DNA from: JALYRV01 sp036675475
GTDB taxonomy: Bacteria > Acidobacteriota > Vicinamibacteria > Vicinamibacterales > SCN-69-37
Length of the DNA: 64,000 nucleotides
Assembly: GCA_036675475.1 (NCBI GenBank)
Contig: JAKFEY010000059.1
Coordinates: 62,001 to 126,000, forward strand
Direction: 5' to 3'
The notes under the pieces were generated by a model. It was not told the DNA's origin. It worked only from the letters and a program-made list of their open reading frames with translations, and ran no database searches. The translations under genes were made by a program, and so were the position numbers. Shown here piece after piece: positions 1 through 8,704 of this stretch (its first letter is position 1; each line of letters opens with the position of its first letter).

Positions 1-69
1 GGCGGCGGTGACGGCCAGCAGTCCGGCCGACATGGTCACGGCGGCGGCAAGCGCAGAGAAGCGTGTCAT
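1..69 (-). CDS. Exported protein, N-terminal fragment
   Basis: The reverse strand starts with ATG at 69 and stays open to the window edge, giving 23 residues that begin MTRFSALAAAVTMSAGLL. A basic residue followed by an Ala/Val/Leu-rich stretch is the start of a Sec signal peptide or a membrane anchor, so the product is probably exported. The rest of the gene lies outside the window and its function cannot be told. It is divergent from the arabinofuranosidase gene, with 48 bases between the two start codons. Confidence 0.55.
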   Translation of the reverse strand, partial: MTRFSALAAAVTMSAGLLAVTAA

Positions 70-117
70 CGCCGCGGATGTTAACGCTTACACTAGGCGC
101 GTGCAAGGAGCCGCGTC

Positions 118-1707
118 ATGAAGACTGCCGCCGCCATCATCGCCCTGCTGCTGGCCCTGCCGCTCGGCCTGCGCGACGTCGAGGGCCTCGCCCAGGCCAC
201 GCCGCCCGACGCCCGCATCAAGATCGATGTCGATCGCACCATCGGCGAGGTCGACCCGCTGCTGTTCGGCAACTTTGCCGAACACCTCGGCCGCATGATT
301 TACGGCGGCATCTACGAGGAAGGCAGCCCGCTCGCCGATGCCCACGGCTTCCGCAAGGACGTCATGGACGCGGTCAAAGGCCTTGGCGTCTCGATTCTCC
401 GCTGGCCCGGCGGCAACTTCGTGTCGTCGTACAACTGGAAGGACGGCGTCGGACCGAAAGACCAGCGCCCCGCGCGTCCTGATCTGGCCTGGAACGCCGT
501 CGAGAGCAATCGCTTCGGCACCGACGAATTTCTCCGCTACGCCGAAATGATCGGCGCCGAGCCGTACATCGCCGTCAACCTCGGGCTGGGGACGATTGAC
601 GAGGCATGGCAGTGGGTGGAATACACCAACGGCGCGAAGAAGACCTACTGGGCGGAGCAGCGGCGGAAAAACGGCCGCGAGCAGCCGTGGAACGTGAAGT
701 ACTGGGCGCTCGGCAACGAGATCGACGGCCCCTGGCAGATGGGGCACAAGAACGTCGAGGACTACGCGAAGATGGCGCTCGAGGCGGCCAAGGCGATGCG
801 CGCGATCGATCCGTCGATCAAGCTCGTGGCCGCGGGATCGAGCAACTACGGCGCGGACTGGATCGGCTGGAACCGCGGCGTGCTGCAGCGGCTGCGCAAT
901 CACGCCGACTACATCGCCATTCATACCTACATCAACAATTCGCCGAACGACCTGGAGCGCTATCTGGGCGGCTGGCAGCAGACCGTCGATCGCTACATCG
1001 AGACCACCGCCGCGCTGATTCGCGAAGTGCGCACGGGCGCGAATCCGCGGCCGATCTACGTCGCCTACGACGAGTACAACGTCTGGTATCGCACGGGCAT
1101 CCGCGAGCAGCTCGAGGAGATCTATACGTTCGAAGACGCGCTCGCCATCGGCATGTTCTTCAACGCGTTCTTCCGGCATGCCGACGTGGTGAAGATGGCG
1201 AACCTGGCGCAGATGGTCAACGTGATCGCGCCCATCATGGCCAACGAGAAGGGCGTGTTCCTGCAGCCGACCTATTTCCCGCTCGTGGAATATGGCAGGC
1301 AGCGGGGCAACACGTCGCTCGACGTCTGGTGGGACGCGCCGCGCTACCGGATCCAGAACCGGGGCGCCGAGCTGCGCTATCTGGACGTGTCGTCGACCTA
1401 TGACCCGAAAGCGCGGCGCGTGTTCGTCAACGTCCTGAACCGGAGCAGGGACCAAGACATCTCGACGGCGATCGAAAGCCAGTCGGGCGACGTCGCCGGC
1501 GACGTGGCGGTGTGGGAGATGAACCACGGCGACCTGAAGGCGACGCACACCTACGGCGACGATCGGAAGGTGCGCCCCGTGACGCGGAACTTCATCCCGG
1601 GTGAATTTCCCCGGTCCGACGTCAACCGGGGAAATTCACCCGGGAAGAAGTTCCGTTATACCTTCCCCGCGCATTCCTTGACTGTTCTGTCCTTTATCGT
1701 GAGATGA
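118..1707 (+). CDS. Secreted alpha-L-arabinofuranosidase, GH51 family
   Basis: Predicted to release L-arabinose from arabinan or arabinoxylan side chains outside the cytoplasm. It is 529 aa. Residues 1-26 form a signal peptide (MKTAAAIIALLLALPLG). The catalytic barrel has the family motifs RWPGGNF (95-101), WALGNE with the acid/base Glu at 201, and YDEYNVWY with the nucleophile Glu at 319; a beta-sandwich C-terminus follows. The start is supported by AAGGAG 7 bases upstream of ATG 118. It overlaps the next gene by ATGA, so it heads the pentose cassette. Oddity: a hairpin with 29-base arms (1586-1654) is translated in frame at residues about 490-513, in the C-terminal domain. Family call is secure; the exact substrate is inferred. 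Confidence 0.9.
   Translation: MKTAAAIIALLLALPLGLRDVEGLAQATPPDARIKIDVDRTIGEVDPLLFGNFAEHLGRMIYGGIYEEGSPLADAHGFRKDVMDAVKGLGVSILRWPGGNFVSSYNWKDGVGPKDQRPARPDLAWNAVESNRFGTDEFLRYAEMIGAEPYIAVNLGLGTIDEAWQWVEYTNGAKKTYWAEQRRKNGREQPWNVKYWALGNEIDGPWQMGHKNVEDYAKMALEAAKAMRAIDPSIKLVAAGSSNYGADWIGWNRGVLQRLRNHADYIAIHTYINNSPNDLERYLGGWQQTVDRYIETTAALIREVRTGANPRPIYVAYDEYNVWYRTGIREQLEEIYTFEDALAIGMFFNAFFRHADVVKMANLAQMVNVIAPIMANEKGVFLQPTYFPLVEYGRQRGNTSLDVWWDAPRYRIQNRGAELRYLDVSSTYDPKARRVFVNVLNRSRDQDISTAIESQSGDVAGDVAVWEMNHGDLKATHTYGDDRKVRPVTRNFIPGEFPRSDVNRGNSPGKKFRYTFPAHSLTVLSFIVR
1586..1654. repeat. REP-like hairpin inserted in frame in the GH51 gene
   Basis: Inverted repeat with arms 1586-1614 and 1626-1654 (29 bases, one mismatch) and an 11-base loop. 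The inner core reads GTGAATTTCCCCGG. It resembles the hairpin at the phoH/ybeY junction and shares the AATTTCC core with the moaA hairpin and the RAYT left end. It keeps the frame open and encodes an extra Arg/Gly/Pro-rich loop. Confidence 0.85.
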
Positions 1708-2843
1708 CGATGCCCCGATTCACGCCCGATCAGCTCGCCTTTGCCGCCTCGAAGCGCGCCTACATGGGCCGCGACGAGTCGATTGAATTCCTGAAGCGCA
1801 TGGACATCCGCATGAGCGTGGGCCACTGGTCGGCCGGCGATTTCTGCGATCGCTTCGCGCCGCCCGGCTATCACTCCGACGACCCGCTGTTCCAGAATTC
1901 GTTCGAGGGCCAGTGCCGGCGCACGAAGGCGGCCGGCGTCGACGCGATCGAGATTCACCAGAGCGTGTTCGAGAAGACGCTGAACGGCGATCTCGACCAG
2001 GCGGCGATCGACCGCGCGCGCGACGGGTTTCTGTCGGAGCTGGGCCTGAAGCTCAGCGCCTGCAACATCAACACGTGGACGAACCCGAAGTTCCGGCTCG
2101 GCGGGCCGTGCAACCCGGATCCGGGCGTCCGCCGCGCCGCGCTCGACGAGATTCTCAAGGGCGTCGAGATCTGCCGGCAGCTGCGCATTCCGGTGCTGAG
2201 CGTCTGGCCGGGCTCGGACGGCGCGGACTATCATTTCCAGATCGACTACAAGCAGTCGATCGAGTGGTTCACCGAGGCGCTCGTCGCGGTCAACAACGAG
2301 TGCATCCGGCACGGCATCAAGCTGGCGATCGAGCCGAAGCCGTACGAGCCGCGCGAGCTCTTCATGATTATCCCGACGGCGGCGTCGGCCATTCTCGTGG
2401 CGCAGGCGGTCAACAAGGCCACGAAGAGCGACAACTGCGGCCTGACGATCGACTATGGCCACCAGAAGATGGAAGCCACGACCGCGTCGACGGCGTGCGA
2501 CCTGGCGGCGTTTGCCGGCGTGAGCGTGCACAAGTTCGACGTCAACGACGCGCGGCAGGGGCGCAACGATCAGGACTGCATGTTCGGCACGCTGTCGATT
2601 CCCGAGTCGGTCGAGTATCTCTACACGACGTTCGTGCGCGACTATCGCGGCTATTACAGCCAGGACCAGTTCACGTATCGCGAGGATCCGACCCGCGCCA
2701 TGGAGCGCAGCCTGATCAACTTCGCGAACCTGTCGCTGAAGGCTGTCCGCATCTACGCGCAGCAGCCGGCGCTCGATGCCGCGCGCCGTGCGGGCACCGG
2801 GCCCGACGTGCTCGACATCGTCTCGCCGGTGCTGGTGGGCTGA
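1704..2843 (+). CDS. Xylose-isomerase-fold sugar isomerase, probable L-arabinose isomerase substitute
   Basis: TIM-barrel protein of 379 aa. Key segments line up with actinobacterial-type D-xylose isomerase: IEIH (His85, catalytic base position), AIEPKPYEPR (Glu210), DYGHQKM (Asp250, His253), HKFDVND (Asp279), NDQD (Asp289, Asp291) and Asp321. Spacing between these residues matches the metal ligands of known xylose isomerases almost exactly, with one Glu-to-Asp change at the second ligand. The gene overlaps GH51 by ATGA and precedes araB- and araD-like genes, while no AraA is visible in the cassette. Inference: it converts L-arabinose to L-ribulose. D-xylose isomerisation or another ketose/aldose pair is possible. 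Confidence 0.8.
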   Translation: MTMPRFTPDQLAFAASKRAYMGRDESIEFLKRMDIRMSVGHWSAGDFCDRFAPPGYHSDDPLFQNSFEGQCRRTKAAGVDAIEIHQSVFEKTLNGDLDQAAIDRARDGFLSELGLKLSACNINTWTNPKFRLGGPCNPDPGVRRAALDEILKGVEICRQLRIPVLSVWPGSDGADYHFQIDYKQSIEWFTEALVAVNNECIRHGIKLAIEPKPYEPRELFMIIPTAASAILVAQAVNKATKSDNCGLTIDYGHQKMEATTASTACDLAAFAGVSVHKFDVNDARQGRNDQDCMFGTLSIPESVEYLYTTFVRDYRGYYSQDQFTYREDPTRAMERSLINFANLSLKAVRIYAQQPALDAARRAGTGPDVLDIVSPVLVG

Positions 2844-2853
2844 GCCGCGCGCG

Positions 2854-4566
2854 ATGGCATCCGCGTTCACCATCGGCGTCGATTTCGGCACCAACTCGGT
2901 GCGCGCGGTCGTGGTCGACACGGCCGCCGGCCGGACACTGGGCACGTCGGTGTTCGATTATCCGAGCGGCCATCAGGGTATCCTGCTCGACCCGCGCGAT
3001 CCGCACTTCGCGCGGCAGAATCCCGCCGACTACATCGAGGGCCTGCGCGCGTCCATCCTCGGCGCGCTCGCCGAGGCCGATCGCGATCGCGAGTTCTCAC
3101 GGGATCGGGTGATTGGCGTGGGCAGCGACACGACGGGCTCCACGCCGATGCCGATCGACCCGCGCGCGCGGCCGCTCGCGCTCGATCCGGCGTTCCGCGA
3201 CAAGGCCGCCGCCCACGCGTGGCTCTGGCGCGATCACACCTCGGCGGCGGAGGCCGCGGCCATTACCGCGATCGCGCGCGAGCACGCGCCCGAATATCTC
3301 GCGCCGATTGGCGGCACGTACTCGTCGGAGTGGTGGTGGTCGAAGATCTGGCACTGCCTGACAGTCGCGCCGGACGTCTTCGACGCCGCCCACAGCTGGG
3401 TCGAGCTCGCCGACTTCGTGCCTGCGGTGCTTTCCGGCGTCTCGCGCGCGGAAGATATCGTCCGCTGTGTCTGCGCCGCCGGTCACAAGGCGATGTACGC
3501 CGACGCGTGGGGCGGCCTGCCCTCGAAGACGTTTCTGGCACGGCTCGATCCGAAGCTCGCGAACCTGCGCGACAGGTTGTACGACAAGGCCTGGCCGCCG
3601 GGGCGCGCGGCCGGCACGCTGTCGGCCGACTGGGCACAGGCGCTTGGACTGCGCGAAGGCATCGCCATCGCGATGGGCGGGTTCGACGCGCATTACGGCG
3701 CGGTCGGATCAGGCGTGCGTCCGGGCACGCTCGTCAAAATCATCGGCACCACCACGTGCGACTGCGCCGTGGCGCCGGCCGGCGCATCGGCCGGCGACAT
3801 TCCCGGCATCTGCGGCAGCGTCGACGGCTCGATCATGCCCGGGTATGTGGGCATCGAGGCGGGGCAGTCCGCCGTCGGCGATCTGCTGAAGTGGTGGGTC
3901 GAAACGATCGGCGGCGGTTTCAGTCCCGGTACTGCCGCCGACGCGCTGCACGCGCAGCTGTCGACCGACGCCGCGCGGCTCCGTCCCGGGGCCTCGGGCC
4001 TGCTCGCGCTCGACTGGAACAACGGCAACCGCACGATTCTGGTCGATCCCCGATTGACCGGCCTCATCGTCGGCCAGACGCTGCACACCACCACGGCCGA
4101 GATATATCGCGCGCTCATCGAAGCCACCGCCTTTGGCGCGCGCGCCATCATCGATCGCCTGCGCGAGTACGGCGTCGCCATCGACCGCGTCGTCTGCTGC
4201 GGCGGCATTGCCGAGAAGAACGATCTGTTCATGCAGATTTACGCCGACGTGATCGGGCAGCCGATGCAGATCGCCGGATCGCCGCAGACGCCGGCGCTCG
4301 GTGCCGCCATCTCCGCCGCTGTGACGGCCGGCCGCGCCCGGGGCGGCTATGACGACTGGCACGAGGCGCAGGACCGGATGACGTCGCTCAAGGACCGGCA
4401 GTTCACGCCCGATCCGGCGGCCAAGGCCGTGTACGATGATCTGTACGGTCTCTACCGCCGCCTGCACGACGGCTTTGGCGGCGTCGCGGGATCGATGGAT
4501 TATGGAATGGTGATGAAACAGCTGCTGGACATCGCGCATGCGGCGAGGGGTGGCGCAGGCCTTTAG
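2854..4566 (+). CDS. araB: L-ribulokinase, FGGY family
   Basis: ATP-dependent kinase of 570 aa that should phosphorylate L-ribulose to L-ribulose 5-phosphate in the cytoplasm. The N-terminal phosphate-binding motif VDFGTNSVRAVVVD (residues 7-20) and the length match AraB rather than the shorter xylulokinases. The C-terminal half has the FGGY nucleotide-binding pattern (CCGGIAEKN, then ALGAAISAA). I chose ATG 2854, ten bases after the previous stop, because the conserved N-terminus begins there; an upstream in-frame start at 2776 would overlap the isomerase gene. The TAG stop lies in the loop of a small palindrome (4555-4572). Confidence 0.88.
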   Translation: MASAFTIGVDFGTNSVRAVVVDTAAGRTLGTSVFDYPSGHQGILLDPRDPHFARQNPADYIEGLRASILGALAEADRDREFSRDRVIGVGSDTTGSTPMPIDPRARPLALDPAFRDKAAAHAWLWRDHTSAAEAAAITAIAREHAPEYLAPIGGTYSSEWWWSKIWHCLTVAPDVFDAAHSWVELADFVPAVLSGVSRAEDIVRCVCAAGHKAMYADAWGGLPSKTFLARLDPKLANLRDRLYDKAWPPGRAAGTLSADWAQALGLREGIAIAMGGFDAHYGAVGSGVRPGTLVKIIGTTTCDCAVAPAGASAGDIPGICGSVDGSIMPGYVGIEAGQSAVGDLLKWWVETIGGGFSPGTAADALHAQLSTDAARLRPGASGLLALDWNNGNRTILVDPRLTGLIVGQTLHTTTAEIYRALIEATAFGARAIIDRLREYGVAIDRVVCCGGIAEKNDLFMQIYADVIGQPMQIAGSPQTPALGAAISAAVTAGRARGGYDDWHEAQDRMTSLKDRQFTPDPAAKAVYDDLYGLYRRLHDGFGGVAGSMDYGMVMKQLLDIAHAARGGAGL

Positions 4567-4572
4567 GCCTGC
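4555..4572. repeat. Short palindrome over the araB stop codon
   Basis: GCAGGCC-TTTA-GGCCTGC, a perfect 7-base stem with a four-base loop containing the TAG stop of araB. There is no T-tract, so it is more like a REP or mRNA-stabilising hairpin than a terminator, and the operon probably reads through. Confidence 0.6.
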
Positions 4573-4580
4573 CGACAGCC

Positions 4581-5282
4581 ATGCCGATCGCGCGTGAGCT
4601 TCGTGAGACCGTCTATCGCGCCAACATGGCGCTGGCCGACAGCGGCCTCGTCATGGGCACGTTCGGCAACGTGTCGGCCGTCGACAGGGCCGCGGGCCTG
4701 TTCGTGATCAAGCCGAGCGGCGTGCCCTACGGCGCGCTGTCGCCCGACGACATGGTGCCGGTGTCGCTCGAAACCGGCAAGGTGCTCGAGGGCACGCTGC
4801 GGCCCTCGTCGGACACGCCCACGCACCTTGCGCTCTACCGCGCCTTCAAGTGCGGCGGCATCGCGCACACGCACTCGGAAGTCGCCACCGCCTTCGCGCA
4901 GGCGCGCCTGCCGATCCGCTGCATGGGCACGACGCACGCGGATTACTTCTGCAGCGACATTCCCGTGACGCGCCCGCTCACCAAGGGCGAAGTCGGCGGG
5001 GCGTACGAAATGGAAACCGGCAACGTGATCATCGAACGCTTCGACGAGCTGAAGCTCGATGCGCTGCGCACGCCCGGCGTGCTGGTGGCCAATCACGGGC
5101 CGTTCGCCTGGGGCGGCGACCCGTTCAAGGCCGTCGAACATGCCGAGGTGCTCGAGTTTCTCGCGCGCCTCGAATGGCGCGTGCGCACCCTCGCGCCCGA
5201 TGTGCCCCTTCCCGACGACTACCTCGTCGATCGCCACTTCGAGCGCAAGCACGGCCCGAAGGCGTACTACGGGCAGCGATAG
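4581..5282 (+). CDS. araD: L-ribulose-5-phosphate 4-epimerase
   Basis: Class II aldolase/epimerase of 233 aa that should convert L-ribulose 5-phosphate to D-xylulose 5-phosphate, feeding the pentose phosphate pathway. Visible motifs are GTFGNVSA (substrate loop), PSG, SSDTPTHLALYRAF with the catalytic Asp region, the zinc ligands in IAHTHSEVA, and NHGPFAWG near residue 172. The length equals that of typical AraD. It follows araB by 14 bases and fits the arabinose pathway order. Confidence 0.9.
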   Translation: MPIARELRETVYRANMALADSGLVMGTFGNVSAVDRAAGLFVIKPSGVPYGALSPDDMVPVSLETGKVLEGTLRPSSDTPTHLALYRAFKCGGIAHTHSEVATAFAQARLPIRCMGTTHADYFCSDIPVTRPLTKGEVGGAYEMETGNVIIERFDELKLDALRTPGVLVANHGPFAWGGDPFKAVEHAEVLEFLARLEWRVRTLAPDVPLPDDYLVDRHFERKHGPKAYYGQR

Positions 5283-5293
5283 CGGTGGGATCG

Positions 5294-5947
5294 ATGTACA
5301 ACCTACAATCCCGCGCCGTGCTCTGGGATCTGGACGGCACGCTCGTCGACTCCACCGAGCTGCACTGGATCGCCTGGCGCGACACGATGGCCGCCGAAGG
5401 CGTGCCGATCACGCGTGAAATGTTCGAGGCCACCTTCGGCTGGAAAAACGATCCCATCCTCCGCAAGTGGCTTGGCGAGGATGCGGCCGACGATCGCACG
5501 CGGCGGATTGCCGACGTGAAGGAGCGCAGCTATCGCGACGCGCTCGGCGCGCAGGGGTTGCAGCCGCTGCCTGGCGCGAAGCGCTGGGTCGACGCGCTGC
5601 ACCGTGACGGCTGGAAGCAGGCCATTGCGTCATCCGCGCCGCTCGCCAACATCGAGGCCGTGCTCCGCGTGCTCGATATCGGGCACGAGTTCGAAGCCAT
5701 CGTCTCGGGCGACGACGTTACGGCCGGCAAGCCCGATCCGCGCGTCTTCCTCCTCGCCGCAGAGAAGCTCGGCGTCGCCCCCGCCCGCGCCATCGTCGTC
5801 GAAGACGCCGAGGCCGGCATCGAAGGCGCGCGCCGCGCGGGGATGAAGAGCATCGGCGTCAATCCGAAGCTGAAGCTGGCCGCTGACGTCTACGTGCGGA
5901 ATCTCGATGAACTGGAGCCTGACGCGTTCGAAAGGTTGACCGCCTAG
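5294..5947 (+). CDS. HAD-superfamily phosphatase, beta-phosphoglucomutase-like
   Basis: Predicted cytosolic sugar-phosphate phosphatase or phosphoglucomutase of up to 217 aa. It has the HAD motifs DLDGTLVD (nucleophile Asp near residue 12), SSAPLAN (motif II), KPDPRVF (motif III Lys) and VVEDAEAGIEGA (motif IV), with the helical cap of the PGM-like branch. Start choice is uncertain: ATG 5294 is given, but GTG 5318 lies 8 bases after a TACAAT -10-like box (5304-5309) and would start one residue before LWDLDGT. It closes the pentose cassette and may recycle sugar phosphates. It converges on the next gene with a 4-base stop overlap. Confidence 0.82.
   Translation: MYNLQSRAVLWDLDGTLVDSTELHWIAWRDTMAAEGVPITREMFEATFGWKNDPILRKWLGEDAADDRTRRIADVKERSYRDALGAQGLQPLPGAKRWVDALHRDGWKQAIASSAPLANIEAVLRVLDIGHEFEAIVSGDDVTAGKPDPRVFLLAAEKLGVAPARAIVVEDAEAGIEGARRAGMKSIGVNPKLKLAADVYVRNLDELEPDAFERLTA
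5304..5309 (+). promoter_or_regulatory. -10-like TACAAT ahead of a possible leaderless GTG start
   Basis: TACAAT ends 8 bases before the in-frame GTG at 5318. The same spacing is seen at several other genes in this window. I see no clear -35 box. Confidence 0.3.
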
Positions 5948-7725
5948 TCGAGCAGCGACGCGAGCGTGAGCGGGCCAATGCGAATCGAGCCGTACGGCAT
6001 TCCGGCCGGGCGCGCGCCGAGGAGGCGCGCGCGAGTCCGAACGAACCAGCTGTCGGGAACCTTGACGTCGACAGGAGTCGAGGCCTGTGCCAATGCCAGC
6101 AGCCAGGCGACTCGGGGTGCGGCAAAGCTCGTCTGTGATTCCGTACCGAGTGAGCCAGTGAACCCCACGACTGGCGTTCCGTCCAGGACGTCATCAGCGA
6201 TGAATGAGCTCCCGCAATCCCGATTGCCCGCGGCGTCCACGTTCATCACCGTGACGAAATGTGCGTCCGTGGTCGATCGATGTGCCAGATCGATCCCCTT
6301 CTCGTTGACGTCCAGGCCGTCGTTGCCGGCGGCGACGACGCCAAGCCCACGCTGCACGGCCGGGGGCTCATAGCCGAGCACCCGGGCCTCGTAGGTGAAC
6401 GAGTAGTTGGCGATGTAGTACGCCCCGCTGCGGTCCGCGACCGCCGCCGCAACCCGGTTGACCGCGTCGAGGATCAGTTTGTCGGACGGCATTATGAGTC
6501 CGGGAACGGCCGGCAACCGCTTCACCGCCGCTGCGGCGTCCTGCGTGGCGATCTCGATCTCCTTGTCTGTCGCCGCGCCAGCGGGATACTTGCCACGAAG
6601 TGCAATGAGGCGCGACAGCATGATCAGCTCGCGGAGAATGTCGCCCGACGATTGTGCTCTCGACAGAGGAACGTAGGTCACTCGAACGGTTGCGGGCGAC
6701 GCGTCAAGGGTCCGAAGAGGCGCCAGCGCCCGATGAATCCTTTCCGCATGATCGTACCCGGACGGCTGAAATACGGGGAACGCCGGCGTCAGCGTCGGCA
6801 TCCCGAACATGGTGCGGATGTCGGCTGACATGGCGTACAGGCGTTCGAGTGACGCCCGTTGGGCGTCAGCCGTCGGCCAGCCGCTGTCCAGGACGACAAG
6901 ATCGACCCTCCGTCTGGCCGCCGCGGTGCGATTCCTGATCGCAGTCTCGGCGGCCGCATCCAGAAACGGTGTCTCGACCGCCGTACATCCGCTCCGTGCG
7001 AATTTGATGCGGGCCGGGGCTTCGGTCAGCTCCACGTCATCTCGGCCGACGAGTGTTTGCACCTCGGGCCTGTCTAGGGACGCCGCGCGGATCTCGTAGT
7101 CGATGACGTGTCCAGCCGTGCCAAGGGCGTCACTTCGTTCTGCTCGGGCGATGATGCCGCTGAACTCAATCGATCCACCGGGGTCGGACACCATGAACCG
7201 CGCGAAGCCGAGACGTGGCCCATCCGCCGTATCCGGCGGAACCAACGGGAGGGCCGGCAGGTAGACAAATCCGCCGGCTTCGACCACTGAAATCCTCACG
7301 CGCTGATCGTCGCCACTCGCCATGCTGGCCAGAAGTGCCTGGGTTCGGGGCAGGCTCGTCTGGTCACTGCCGAGACGGTCCTGCATCAGGCTGAGGACGC
7401 TCGCCGCTCGTTCGGCTCGGATCTGTTGTCGCGGGAGCAAGGGCGCCAGTTCGCGAAGCTGCGCAAGTGACGCCTCGCTGTCGTTGACTGGTCGCAGGTA
7501 TACCCGCAGTGTCGCGGTGAGCGGCGGAGAGAATGCTTCTGACGTCGGCACTTGAGGCGCGGGCGGCTCTGGCTTGATATCGGCCAGAGGAGCCTCCTTC
7601 TGCCAGGAGAACGCAGGCACGATCTCCGGCCAGGTGCGAATAGCGGCGCTGCCTCCGATCGCCACGACCGCTGCGGCTATCAGCCAGGCCGGTGGAGGCT
7701 CAACGATTCGTCTTTGGGGAGCCAT
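5944..7725 (-). CDS. Membrane-anchored subtilisin-like (S8) protein
   Basis: 593 aa. One membrane segment at residues 14-29 (WLIAAAVVAIGGSAAI) would place most of the protein outside the cytoplasm. A subtilisin-like order is visible: VVLDSGWP (Asp280), a His at 326 or 331, VVAAGNDG (oxyanion Asn468) and GTESQTSFAAPRVA (Ser533). The His motif lacks the usual HGT, so activity is uncertain. Start ATG 7725 is chosen because AGAGGAG lies just upstream; an earlier ATG at 7770 is less likely. It overlaps the end of the preceding gene by 26 bases, so the two are probably translated together. Residues 60-270 match no family I recognise. Confidence 0.6.
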   Translation of the reverse strand: MAPQRRIVEPPPAWLIAAAVVAIGGSAAIRTWPEIVPAFSWQKEAPLADIKPEPPAPQVPTSEAFSPPLTATLRVYLRPVNDSEASLAQLRELAPLLPRQQIRAERAASVLSLMQDRLGSDQTSLPRTQALLASMASGDDQRVRISVVEAGGFVYLPALPLVPPDTADGPRLGFARFMVSDPGGSIEFSGIIARAERSDALGTAGHVIDYEIRAASLDRPEVQTLVGRDDVELTEAPARIKFARSGCTAVETPFLDAAAETAIRNRTAAARRRVDLVVLDSGWPTADAQRASLERLYAMSADIRTMFGMPTLTPAFPVFQPSGYDHAERIHRALAPLRTLDASPATVRVTYVPLSRAQSSGDILRELIMLSRLIALRGKYPAGAATDKEIEIATQDAAAAVKRLPAVPGLIMPSDKLILDAVNRVAAAVADRSGAYYIANYSFTYEARVLGYEPPAVQRGLGVVAAGNDGLDVNEKGIDLAHRSTTDAHFVTVMNVDAAGNRDCGSSFIADDVLDGTPVVGFTGSLGTESQTSFAAPRVAWLLALAQASTPVDVKVPDSWFVRTRARLLGARPAGMPYGSIRIGPLTLASLLD

Positions 7726-8704
7726 TGGTCTCCTCTGGTTTTTTCGCGGGCTCGCTGAAGGGATTGTCACCGAATCTGAAGGTCAGTCCGATCAGCCAAG
7801 TCGGCCGATACGCGCCCTCGAGAAGCTGCTCCTCCTTCAGGGGCTCGGTGAGGCGACCCCCTTCGGCATACTGGCCGCGCAGCCGCTGGTGGTGAGCGAG
7901 CGCTACGCCGGCCACGAGGGTGAGGTTCTGGTTGTAAGTGGCGCTCCACCCCGCGAAGAGTCCCGGCGCCTTGTCGTCGATGCCCAGCCCCGCCGTCGGA
8001 CCATGGGACCAGTCGCCGGTCTCCGCTGCGGCAGGCATCCACGTGAAGTAGACGGAGGGGATGACCCGCGGCCCCGCCTGCTCCTCTTCCCGGGTTATGA
8101 CGAAGCCGTTGGTGCCGTCCGCCTTCAGGAACATCCGTTCGCTGCGATCGGGCACCACGGAGGCTCCGTACGTCGTCAACCATTTTCCCCGTGCGCCGCC
8201 AGAGATGGTGCGCACCCAGGCCCGCTCGCCGCGCGATACGGTGAGAACAATCTCCTCGCCGGAACGGATCTCATACTCGCCTGACACATGGTGCTCGGTG
8301 GCAGCGATCGTGTCGCGAAGCCGCTGGGCGAGAGCCGGATTATGCGTGCACGCGCCGGAATCGGAGGCCGCGCGGATGCGGTCCATTGGCGAGGCGATGT
8401 CCTTCTCGTCTTTGGCGCCATAGACCGTGGCTATGGCCTCGAGAAGAGGCGCGCATGGATCGTTCGCCTGAAGCTGACCAATGTCTTCCAGCTCCAGCAC
8501 GGGAATCTGTACAGTCCGGGTCTCCACGACGATGACGTAGTTGGCCGCGGGAAGTTTGTTGCGTATGAGGAACGTCACGCGCGTGCCGGCCGGCCGGCTG
8601 AAGGTCGCCGTGCCGATTCCCGACGCGAGGTCGATCACGAACCGTTCGGCGCTTGCCGGTGTGGCGATCGCCAGCAGCGAGAGCAAGAGAGCACACACAC
8701 GCAT
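7700..8704 (-). CDS. Exported protein with barrel-like C-terminus, function unknown
   Basis: 334 aa with a signal peptide ending at TPASA (about residue 18). ATG 8704 is preceded by a strong AGGAGG site; an upstream in-frame GTG/ATG lacks the signal peptide context. The second half shows alternating aromatic/hydrophobic strands (VIPSVYFTWMP, GLFAGWSATYN, LTLVAGVALAHH, PTWLIGLTFRFG) with short turns, as in an outer-membrane beta-barrel, followed by a short polar tail. Its end overlaps the start of the subtilisin-like gene, so the two look like one functional unit. I recognise no named family. Confidence 0.55.
   Translation of the reverse strand: MRVCALLLSLLAIATPASAERFVIDLASGIGTATFSRPAGTRVTFLIRNKLPAANYVIVVETRTVQIPVLELEDIGQLQANDPCAPLLEAIATVYGAKDEKDIASPMDRIRAASDSGACTHNPALAQRLRDTIAATEHHVSGEYEIRSGEEIVLTVSRGERAWVRTISGGARGKWLTTYGASVVPDRSERMFLKADGTNGFVITREEEQAGPRVIPSVYFTWMPAAAETGDWSHGPTAGLGIDDKAPGLFAGWSATYNQNLTLVAGVALAHHQRLRGQYAEGGRLTEPLKEEQLLEGAYRPTWLIGLTFRFGDNPFSEPAKKPEETNGSPKTNR

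Noticed and set aside
88..1548. Long antisense open frame opposite the GH51 gene
   Set aside because: High GC keeps antisense frames open; the product is Arg/His/Val-rich with no family motif, while the plus strand has clear catalytic residues.
1586..1654. Transcription terminator at the end of the GH51 gene
   Set aside because: The hairpin lies inside the reading frame and has no T-tract; the frame continues with conserved C-terminal residues.
2854..4566. Xylulokinase
   Set aside because: Length of 570 aa and the N-terminal GTNSVRAVVVD pattern fit ribulokinase; xylulokinases are shorter.
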